Source: an uncultured Eubacteriales bacterium (GTDB taxonomy: Bacteria; Bacillota; Clostridia; Oscillospirales; Oscillospiraceae). Taken from it: a stretch of DNA of 64,000 bases. The notes below the pieces were generated by a model. The model was not told the DNA's origin. It made no database searches and worked only from the letters and a program-made list of their open reading frames with translations. Below, piece by piece: positions 57,708-64,000 of the stretch (position 1 is its first letter; each line of letters opens with the position of its first letter). A program made the position numbers and the translations under genes. The stretch is taken from assembly GCA_900545925.1 (NCBI GenBank), contig URAZ01000018.1, positions 9,002 through 73,001 of the forward strand, written 5' to 3'.

Positions 57708-59594
57708 ATGCCGGAATTTTTACCGATTTCCCGCGCCGACATGCAGCGGCGCGGCTGGGAACAGTGTGATTTTGTCTATATCATCGGCGACGGCTATGTC
57801 GATCACCCGTCGTTCGGCCACGCGATCATCTCGCGCGTACTGGAGGACGCAGGCTATAAGATTGGCATCATTTCACAGCCCGACTGGAAAAAACCCGATT
57901 CGATCAATGTTCTCGGGGAACCGCGTCTGGGCTTTCTCGTCATGGGCGGCAATATGGACTCGATGGTCAACCACTATACCGTCTCCAAGGCCCACCGAAA
58001 GCAGGACGCCTATACCCCCGGCGGCGTGATGGGCAAGCGGCCCGATTACGCTGTGACGGTCTACTGCAACCTCATCCGCCGTACCTACCGCCGCAAGCCC
58101 ATCATCATCGGCGGCATCGAGGCAAGCCTGCGCAGGCTTGCGCATTATGATTACTGGTCAGATAAACTCAAGCGGTCGATTCTGCTCGATTCGCAGGCTG
58201 ATCTTCTGATCTACGGCATGGGTGAGCGCGCCGTCATCGAGATTGCGAACGCGCTCAACGACGGCATGGATGCGCAGGACATCACATATATCGACGGCAC
58301 AGTCTATAAGACCCGAGAGCCGGACACGTCCGTTCCCTCCATTATGCTCCCGGCCTTCCCGGATATGCAGAAAAACCCGCGCGTCTACGCCGAGAGTTTT
58401 TCTGTCCAATACCGCAACACCGACCCCTTCTGCGCCAAGCGGCTCATTGAGCCGTATGGCGAGCACGAATTCATCGTCCAGAACCCGCCGCAGAAGCCGC
58501 TTTCGCAGAAGGAGATGGATCATGTCTACGATCTTCCATACTGCCGCACGTTCCATCCGTCGTACAAAAAACTTGGCGGCATTCCAGCCATCGCGGAGAT
58601 CGAATTCAGCCTGGCCTCCTGCCGGGGCTGCTTCGGCGCGTGCAGCTTTTGCGCGCTGACGTTCCATCAGGGCCGGATCATCCAGACCCGCTCGCAGGAG
58701 TCGATCATCAAGGAAGCCGAGGGCATGACGCATACACCGGGCTTTAAGGGCTATATCCACGATGTCGGCGGCCCGACAGCGAACTTCCGCCAGCCCGCCT
58801 GCAAAAAGCAGCTGCAACGCGGCGCGTGCCCGACAAGACAGTGCCTGTTCCCCTCCCCCTGCAAAAACCTGATCGCCGACCACACGGATTACCTGTCCCT
58901 GCTGCGCAGGCTTCGTAAGCTGCCGGGCGTCAAAAAGGTATTCATCCGCAGCGGCATCCGGTTCGATTATCTGCTGGCCGACCCGAGCGACACGTTTTTT
59001 AAGGAACTGGTCCGCTATCACATTTCCGGCCAGCTGAAGGTCGCGCCGGAGCATGTGTCCGATCAGGTCCTGCGCGTAATGGGCAAGCCCCCGCATGCCG
59101 TGTATCAGCAGTTTGTGGCAAAATACAAAAAGATCAACGAACAGGAGGGCATGAAGCAGTATGTCGTGCCCTATCTCATGTCGTCCCACCCCGGCTGCAC
59201 GATGGAAGAGGCCGTAACGCTGGCGGAATATCTGCGCGATAGTAACCATGAGCCGGAGCAGGTGCAGGATTTTTATCCTACCCCCTCGACACTCTCTACC
59301 GTGATGTATTATACTGGTCTTGACCCCCGGACGATGCAGCCGGTCTATGTGCCGAAAAATCCGCACGAAAAGGCGATGCAGCGCGCGCTGATGCAGTACC
59401 GGCGTCCGCAGAATTATTTTCTCGTGCGCGAGGCGCTGCAAAAAGCGGGCCGGACAGATCTGATCGGCTTTACACCGAAATGCCTCATCCGCCCCTACCC
59501 GCCGAAGGAGAAAAAATCCGGCGCGCCCGAGCAGGCGGCCGACCGAAAAACCACGCCCGCAAAACCGGCCAAAAAACGCCCGCCCCGCCGGTAG
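57708..59594 (+). CDS. ygiQ: YgiQ-family radical SAM protein
   Basis: 628 residues. N-terminal UPF0313 region, then a radical SAM core with CX3CX2C (GCFGACSFC, about residue 308) holding the 4Fe-4S cluster that cleaves SAM, followed by a C-terminal extension that is Lys/Pro/Arg-rich. ATG 57708 (MPEFLPIS) matches the family start; GTG 57699 overlapping the HAD stop is an alternative. The family's reaction is unknown. Confidence 0.93.
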   Translation: MPEFLPISRADMQRRGWEQCDFVYIIGDGYVDHPSFGHAIISRVLEDAGYKIGIISQPDWKKPDSINVLGEPRLGFLVMGGNMDSMVNHYTVSKAHRKQDAYTPGGVMGKRPDYAVTVYCNLIRRTYRRKPIIIGGIEASLRRLAHYDYWSDKLKRSILLDSQADLLIYGMGERAVIEIANALNDGMDAQDITYIDGTVYKTREPDTSVPSIMLPAFPDMQKNPRVYAESFSVQYRNTDPFCAKRLIEPYGEHEFIVQNPPQKPLSQKEMDHVYDLPYCRTFHPSYKKLGGIPAIAEIEFSLASCRGCFGACSFCALTFHQGRIIQTRSQESIIKEAEGMTHTPGFKGYIHDVGGPTANFRQPACKKQLQRGACPTRQCLFPSPCKNLIADHTDYLSLLRRLRKLPGVKKVFIRSGIRFDYLLADPSDTFFKELVRYHISGQLKVAPEHVSDQVLRVMGKPPHAVYQQFVAKYKKINEQEGMKQYVVPYLMSSHPGCTMEEAVTLAEYLRDSNHEPEQVQDFYPTPSTLSTVMYYTGLDPRTMQPVYVPKNPHEKAMQRALMQYRRPQNYFLVREALQKAGRTDLIGFTPKCLIRPYPPKEKKSGAPEQAADRKTTPAKPAKKRPPRR

Positions 59595-59653
59595 TCTATT
59601 GCACGAATTCCCCTCATATAGTCTTCCATACGAAGAAAAGATGAGGTGGAACT

Positions 59654-60271
59654 ATGGAAAACACAGCCAATCACATTACCCTGACCGGGACGCTGGCGTC
59701 CCTGCCGGAATATTCGCATCAGAACCACGAGCGCAGATTTTTCCGCTTTCTGCTTGCCGTCGAGCGGCTGAGCGGCACAGAAGACCTGCTGCCGGTTCTG
59801 GCGGCGGAGGACGTGTTGGAGCAGGCGGAATTGTTCGAGGGCGAACGCTTTACCATTGAGGGCCAGATTCGCTCGTTCAACAACCGCGAGCCGACCGGAC
59901 GCCGTCTGATTCTGTGCGTCTACGCGCTTTCCATGATGACAACGGACGCGCCCATGCAGAACGAAGCCGTCCTGACCGGCACGGTCTGCAAGCCACCCGT
60001 TTACCGGCAGACACCGCTTGGCCGGCAGATTACAGATCTGTGTCTGGCCGTGCCGCGCCTGTACCGCAGGACGGACTACATCCCTTGTATTTTATGGGGC
60101 CGGACGGCGCTGGCCGCCGCCGAATACCCGACCGGCACGGAGTTGACGCTCACGGGCCGCCTCCAAAGCCGGACCTATCTCAAGAATCTGGGCGAGACGA
60201 GCGAAACACGCACCGCATACGAACTTTCCGTCAGCGCCTGCGAGCGCGTCCCGGAATTCGCAATTTTTTAG
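59654..60271 (+). CDS. Single-stranded DNA-binding-protein-like, two OB folds
   Basis: This 205-residue protein looks like two tandem OB domains (NHITLTGTLASLP, about 6-100, and NEAVLTGTVCKPP, about 102-200), each beginning with the SSB-like pattern of strand 1. It lacks the acidic C-terminal tail of true SSB. GAGGTG precedes the start. It may bind single-stranded DNA in a specialised role. It is probably on its own transcript. Confidence 0.7.
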   Translation: MENTANHITLTGTLASLPEYSHQNHERRFFRFLLAVERLSGTEDLLPVLAAEDVLEQAELFEGERFTIEGQIRSFNNREPTGRRLILCVYALSMMTTDAPMQNEAVLTGTVCKPPVYRQTPLGRQITDLCLAVPRLYRRTDYIPCILWGRTALAAAEYPTGTELTLTGRLQSRTYLKNLGETSETRTAYELSVSACERVPEFAIF

Positions 60272-60430
60272 AGAAAATCCCCCGTCCTGTGCAACCACCG
60301 GCCAGAAAATCCGTCTTTTAAGTATAGATGATTCAATCGACAAGAGGTATCGGCAAAAGCTCCGCTGATAACCGCGGTCGATTGGATCAGCGGTTACGCA
60401 AGCAGAACACAAAAGAAAGGGGTACCAATC
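60272..60430. other. Intergenic region with hairpin
   Basis: CCGCTGAT (about 60362) can pair with ATCAGCGG (about 60388), competing with AACCGC/GCGGTT over the same bases; promoter not obvious. GAAAGGGG lies before the next start. Confidence 0.4.
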
Positions 60431-61459
60431 ATGAAAAAAAGATCGCTTCTTGCCAGCCTTCTCGCCGCACTGCTGGTTCTGGTCGTGTTTACCGGCTGCG
60501 CGGCAAGCTCCAAAATGGCGCCAGCGGACACTGCGTCCGTGCCCAACGGCTATTACGATTCCAAGCAGGAGGCAGCCGCCGCCGAGACGCCCATGGAGGC
60601 GCCCGCCGAGCCGGAGGAGGAATTCGCCTACGACACCGTTGCCACGACCGAAGCGGGCAGCGGAGCGGCCGAAACACCGGAGCCGGACGATTCCGTCGCC
60701 GACTACACCGAAAAGATCATCTATACCGCCTCCGTCTCCATCGAGACGACCGAGTTTGACAAGGCGGTCGCCGCGCTGGAATCGCAGGTGCAGAAGATCG
60801 GCGGCTTTGTGGAAAGTTCCAACGTGACAGGTGACACGCAGTACAATGCTGACGGCACAACCTCCATCGTCAACCGCTGGGCGTATTACACCGTCCGCAT
60901 CCCGTGCGGGCAGTTTGAGTCCTTCCTGCACGAGACCGAGGGCTTCGGCAACGTGACCTCCACCAGCCGCGACGCGCAGAACGTTACCTCGGCTTACACC
61001 GATTACGAAGCACGGCTTTCCAGCCTCAACACGCAGGAGGAGCGGCTTCTGGACATGCTCTCGAAGAGCGAGGACGTGGAAACACTCATTGCGCTTGAAC
61101 AGCGGCTGTCCGACGTGCGCTATGAGATCGAATCTATCGAGCGGAGCCTGCGCAACTACGACATGCAGATCAAGTATTCGACCGTGGATCTTGATCTGCG
61201 CGAGGTTGAGGTCTACACGCCGACTGTCCCAGTTCGACGCACATTCAGCCAGAAGCTGTCTGATTCCCTGTCCGACGGCTGGACGGGCTTCACCCGCGGC
61301 GTGCAGAATATCATTCTGGGTCTGGCCTCCGCGCTGCCCGCGCTGATTCTGCTGGCCGTGATCGTCATCGTTGTAATCGTGCTGGTCAAAAACGCCCGCA
61401 AAAAGCGCAGAGCAAAATTCGCCGCCCAGCAGGAACCCCCACAGGAGCCGAAGCAGTAA
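60431..61459 (+). CDS. DUF4349 lipoprotein
   Basis: 342 residues: signal peptide with lipobox (FTGC, Cys23), an acidic Ala/Glu/Pro-rich linker (about 30-90), the DUF4349 domain (about 95-270; EKIIYTASVSIETTEFDKAV as IIYTASVSIETTEFD) including a coiled-coil stretch (SSLNTQEERLLDML), and a C-terminal membrane helix (about 290-315) with a basic tail. It is anchored at both ends. Function unknown; terminator follows. Confidence 0.85.
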   Translation: MKKRSLLASLLAALLVLVVFTGCAASSKMAPADTASVPNGYYDSKQEAAAAETPMEAPAEPEEEFAYDTVATTEAGSGAAETPEPDDSVADYTEKIIYTASVSIETTEFDKAVAALESQVQKIGGFVESSNVTGDTQYNADGTTSIVNRWAYYTVRIPCGQFESFLHETEGFGNVTSTSRDAQNVTSAYTDYEARLSSLNTQEERLLDMLSKSEDVETLIALEQRLSDVRYEIESIERSLRNYDMQIKYSTVDLDLREVEVYTPTVPVRRTFSQKLSDSLSDGWTGFTRGVQNIILGLASALPALILLAVIVIVVIVLVKNARKKRRAKFAAQQEPPQEPKQ

Positions 61460-61470
61460 ATCAGATACGC

Positions 61471-61500
61471 AAATCCCGGCCGCAGCTGCGGCCGGGATTT
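61471..61500. terminator. Perfect palindromic terminator
   Basis: AAATCCCGGCCGCAG and CTGCGGCCGGGATTT form a 15-bp stem with almost no loop, with TT following. It serves the DUF4349 gene and the convergent phosphatase gene. Confidence 0.88.
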
Positions 61501-61504
61501 TTGC

Positions 61505-61963
61505 TCACAGGGAGGAACGCAGCGCGTCCAGAAGCGCGCGGCATCCGGACTCGATATCACGCCATGCGGCGTCAAAATCGCCGGTGTACCATGGGTCGGC
61601 GACATCGCGCGCCGTGCCGGTATATACCATCAGCAGCCGGAGCTTCCCATCTGGATCGCCGCCGCAGATACGCCGCATGGCCGCGAGATTACTGCCGTCC
61701 ATGCCGATGAGCAGATCATATGTGTCATAGTCAGCCCGTGTCATCTGCCGCGCCCGGTGATCGTCAAACGGCACGCCGTGCGCGCGCAGCTGCCGCTGCG
61801 CAGGCGGATAGATAGGGTTTCCAATCTCCTCCCGGCTGACCGCTGCAGAATCGATCTGAATTGCAGACGTCAGTCCCGCTTCCCGTACCGTCGCCTTCAT
61901 AATAAACTCCGCCATCGGGCTGCGGCAGATATTTCCATGGCAAATAAACAAAATCTTTACCAT
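61505..61963 (-). CDS. Low-molecular-weight protein tyrosine phosphatase
   Basis: This 152-residue cytosolic phosphatase has the P-loop C8-H-G-N-I-C-R14-S and the general acid D123 in ADPWY; both are intact. It removes phosphate from phosphotyrosine, commonly of tyrosine kinases that control polysaccharide export. ATG 61963 is chosen with GAGGA upstream; the frame extends into the upstream att region without a site. The Tn916-like element appears to have inserted just upstream of it. Confidence 0.92.
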   Translation of the reverse strand: MVKILFICHGNICRSPMAEFIMKATVREAGLTSAIQIDSAAVSREEIGNPIYPPAQRQLRAHGVPFDDHRARQMTRADYDTYDLLIGMDGSNLAAMRRICGGDPDGKLRLLMVYTGTARDVADPWYTGDFDAAWRDIESGCRALLDALRSSL

Positions 61964-62076
61964 CTTGGTTTTTCCTCGATTATCTTGGTATTTCGTTGCT
62001 TCTTCGTAGTTTTTTAAATTAACAGAATATGTTTTCTTGGCATATTGTGGCGTATCATGGTACCTCGTATCCGGCG

Positions 62077-62125
62077 AAAGTAGTACAAAAGTAGTAAATT
62101 GCGTCCATATACTGGATTTTACTAC
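62077..62125. repeat. Int arm-type (DR-2-like) repeats near the element end
   Basis: AAAGTAGTACAA (62077-62088) and AAAGTAGTAAAT (62088-62099) are direct repeats 11 bases apart, and GTAGTAAAA occurs inverted at about 62117-62125. AGTAGTAAATT matches the core I recall for the site bound by the N-terminal domain of Tn916 integrase. It lies about 135 bases beyond the int stop, where Tn916 carries such sites. Confidence 0.65.
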
Positions 62126-62233
62126 CGAAAGTGGCCTTAAACCGCGCGTGTGGCATATAAACAATATCCCATGGCAGAGTAAGCAGGAAACAGACTGGCG
62201 TATCAAGGCGTTTTCGAGCAACAGCTTGGGAAA

Positions 62234-63481
62234 TCAGCCGATTGCCTGTACCCTGACCCGCTGTATGTGGTTTTTTGCAGCCAGTTGCTCCGAGCACACG
62301 CGAACAACTTCATCACGTGCATCTTCAAATTTGATGTGCGTATAAGTGTTCATCGTAATACTGATATCGGAGTGTCCCATCAGGTATTGCAGCGTTTTCG
62401 GGTTCATGCCGCTCTTTGCCATATTGGAGCAAAATGTATGCCGGCACACATGGGGCGTGATTTTGGGAAGCTGAACCTTGTAAGTCCGATTATACTTTTC
62501 CAGTGCATAATGAAAATATTTTTCCCAGTGAAGCGCCACTTTCGGCTTCCCGTTTTTGTCCAAAAACAAAAAACCTGTTTTTCCGCCTACAAACGGTTCG
62601 ATTTTTGGTTTTGGCCTTCCGGCAATGATCCTGGAAAAGCAATCGTAGACCTCGTCAGTCATCGGAATATCACGGATACCACTCTCTGTCTTTGGATCTT
62701 CGATAATGTACTCCATCTGCGTTGTGCGCTGCAGCTGATGATCAACGTGGATCACGCGGGCGCGTAAATCGACATCGTTGAGTGTCAGGCCGGCAAATTC
62801 GGAAATGCGCAATCCGGTTTTGAATAGAATGCACATACCGTCGTAATACTGCGAGTAATGCTTATCATTTCGGATGAAATCCAGAAAAGTGCGTTCATCT
62901 TTTCGTGATATCGCTTCTCTGGTCACGCTGTCATCAACGATCACACTTGCCAATTCAAAACCGAACGGGTTCTTACGAAGCAGGTCGTCATCAACGGCCA
63001 TCTGGAATGCTGGACGCAGGACACCGCGAATGGAGTGAATGCTGCTATAACTCTTGCCGCTTTTTTGCAGGTCAATCAGCCATACTTTTGCATCGGATTG
63101 CTTCACACGATCGATGCGGATTCCGGAAAATAAATCCTTCTCCAGAAGATTCAGAACGGTTTTATAGCCAGCCCTGGTGCTTGCTCTGACGCCGGTTTTG
63201 GTGCGCAGATACTTTTGAACCAGTTCCATGACAGTCATGTCACCACCGCGCGGAGATATTTTATCCTCAAGATCCCGTATGATTTTCGGTTCCAATTCCC
63301 GAAGCGCAGGACCATTCCGCTTGCCGGCAGGCAGTCTGTCAGTCGGCTCCAGCCGCCAGCTATATACAAATTGCGGCTGACCGTTAATATCCCGATATTT
63401 GAATACATAACGGCCATCCTTGCGTTGGCTCTCTCCATTGCGAAGAATACGATTTCTTTGATCCCGTCTTTTTTCGCTCAT
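62234..63481 (-). CDS. int: Tn916-type tyrosine integrase
   Basis: This 415-residue tyrosine recombinase closely follows Tn916 Int: N-terminal arm-binding domain (MSEKRRDQRNRI, GESQRKDGRYVFKY, PQFVYSWRL), core-binding domain (about 85-165) and catalytic domain with Arg in KTGLRISEF, HxxR in HVCRHTF, and the Tyr nucleophile in NTYTHIKF. ATG 63481 with AAAGGAG is preferred; the frame opens 39 codons earlier without a site. Transcription points left toward the arm repeats, so the element end is near 62,000-62,230 and the element body extends to the right. Confidence 0.95.
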   Translation of the reverse strand: MSEKRRDQRNRILRNGESQRKDGRYVFKYRDINGQPQFVYSWRLEPTDRLPAGKRNGPALRELEPKIIRDLEDKISPRGGDMTVMELVQKYLRTKTGVRASTRAGYKTVLNLLEKDLFSGIRIDRVKQSDAKVWLIDLQKSGKSYSSIHSIRGVLRPAFQMAVDDDLLRKNPFGFELASVIVDDSVTREAISRKDERTFLDFIRNDKHYSQYYDGMCILFKTGLRISEFAGLTLNDVDLRARVIHVDHQLQRTTQMEYIIEDPKTESGIRDIPMTDEVYDCFSRIIAGRPKPKIEPFVGGKTGFLFLDKNGKPKVALHWEKYFHYALEKYNRTYKVQLPKITPHVCRHTFCSNMAKSGMNPKTLQYLMGHSDISITMNTYTHIKFEDARDEVVRVCSEQLAAKNHIQRVRVQAIG

Positions 63482-63594
63482 GTTCCATGCTCCTTTCCTC
63501 ATGAAAAAGAGCCTCGGCACGATATACAAACAGTATATCATGTCAGAGGCTTCTTTCCTAGCCGCCGGAGACACTATAATTTGAAAGATGTTTC

Positions 63595-63798
63595 TCAAAT
63601 GGAGGAAAGGCGATCAAGAAATGCTTCAAACTTTTTTCGCTTGATCAATGTTTTTACACCATTCTGTATGATGAAATCCGATGTTTGGTTTTCTTCGACG
63701 ATTTTACGCATTCGTTTTTCGCCGATATTGAAGTAGGCAACAGCCTCATCAATCGTCAGACAGTATTTGTCTTTGATCAAAACCTGTGGTAATGACAT
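63595..63798 (-). CDS. xis: Tn916-type excisionase
   Basis: 67 residues, the same length as Tn916 Xis when started at ATG 63798; an ATG at 63810 lacks spacing from the ribosome site. The winged-helix pattern (LTIDEAVAYFNIGEKRMRKI, IIQNGVKTLIKRKKFEAFL shown within limit) is typical. It directs Int toward excision. It lies 113 bases upstream of int on the same strand. Confidence 0.92.
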   Translation of the reverse strand: MSLPQVLIKDKYCLTIDEAVAYFNIGEKRMRKIVEENQTSDFIIQNGVKTLIKRKKFEAFLDRLSSI

Positions 63799-63831
63799 TG
63801 TATTAACCATCCTTTCCTATTTTTACAACAA

Positions 63832-63990
63832 CTAAATTAGAAAAAAGTCTTTGGCGAATGCGTATAATTTTGCCAGCTCATCCACTGCCTGCTGCCGGAT
63901 TCTCTGTGCTGTCCGTACAGTCATGTGCATAACCTTTGCAACGTCTGTCCACACATACGACTCAAAGTAGTATAGCCGGAGTACTCTGCC
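63832..63990 (-). pseudogene. C-terminal part of a sigma-like/DUF1492 protein, with an in-frame TAG
   Basis: The minus-strand frame reads GRVLRLYYFESYVWTDVAKV, then a helix-turn-helix (HMTVRTAQRIRQQA), ending FAKDFFLI at TAG 63834-63832. This is the region-4-like tail of the small sigma-like proteins next to Tn916-type xis genes. At 63993-63991 the frame shows TAG just where Glu-Arg-(Tyr)-Gly would be expected. The stop is 8 bases from the window edge, so the upstream part cannot be judged: it may be a real nonsense mutation or a sequence error. Confidence 0.55.
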
Positions 63991-64000
63991 CTAGCGCTCA

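Overview
The window looks like a stretch of chromosome from a fairly GC-rich gut Firmicute, probably Oscillospiraceae/Ruminococcaceae-like (inference). The reasons are strong AGGAGG ribosome sites, S-layer-homology surface proteins, a CIRCE operator on clpB, an infC-rpmI-rplT operon with an RNA leader, and Tn916/Tn4451-type mobile elements. No rRNA or tRNA gene was recognised and no CRISPR array was seen.

Layout. (1) Positions 1-20,650 are accessory DNA of mixed origin. A GC-rich MATE exporter with a short-chain dehydrogenase remnant (1-1,700) is followed by an AT-rich block (1,900-7,600) carrying a methyltransferase, an OmpR/HK two-component pair, a FUSC membrane protein, a bile salt hydrolase and broken housekeeping-gene fragments (citrate synthase, CDP-alcohol phosphatidyltransferase). 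Next comes a mobilizable Tn4451-like element (about 8,000-20,600): MOBQ-type relaxase with a recognisable oriT, CHC2 primase plus SF3 helicase, phased GTACGG/GTACGC repeats, a large serine recombinase, TnpW, a sigma-like protein, a DUF6076-like protein and a RhuM protein. Relics of a second transposon (TnpV, truncated recombinase, frameshifted TnpW-like gene) lie beside it. (2) Positions 20,840-37,800 hold the most interesting part, a candidate metal-homeostasis regulon. (3) Positions 37,800-61,970 are ordinary chromosome: a molybdenum hydroxylase operon with a divergent cofactor nucleotidyltransferase, clpB, a giant Ig-like/SLH surface protein, a pseudouridine synthase, homoserine dehydrogenase, the infC operon, YgiQ and a DUF4349 lipoprotein. 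(4) From about 62,000 to the right edge is the int/xis end of a Tn916-like element whose body lies beyond the window.

The candidate regulon. Eight intergenic sites between 21.3 and 33.6 kb carry a G/C-tract inverted repeat (core CTCCCC-GGGG, or its complement). I found none elsewhere in the window by eye. At seven of them the repeat sits directly against a weak -35 hexamer, followed by exactly 17 bp and a good -10; one of these seven drives transcription in both directions. The promoters lead into a His-rich small protein, an unknown small membrane-protein pair, an ECF S-component plus methyltransferase, a MoxR/DUF58 operon, an S-layer protein with a degenerate 5'-nucleotidase domain, a CsoR/InrS-like metal sensor with a 15-histidine tail, and an Opp/Nik-type ABC importer. 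The gene order, the sensor's Cys-His-Cys ligand set and the C/G-tract operators together suggest a nickel- or cobalt-type (possibly copper or zinc) response. Which metal, and whether the site represses or activates, cannot be read from sequence.
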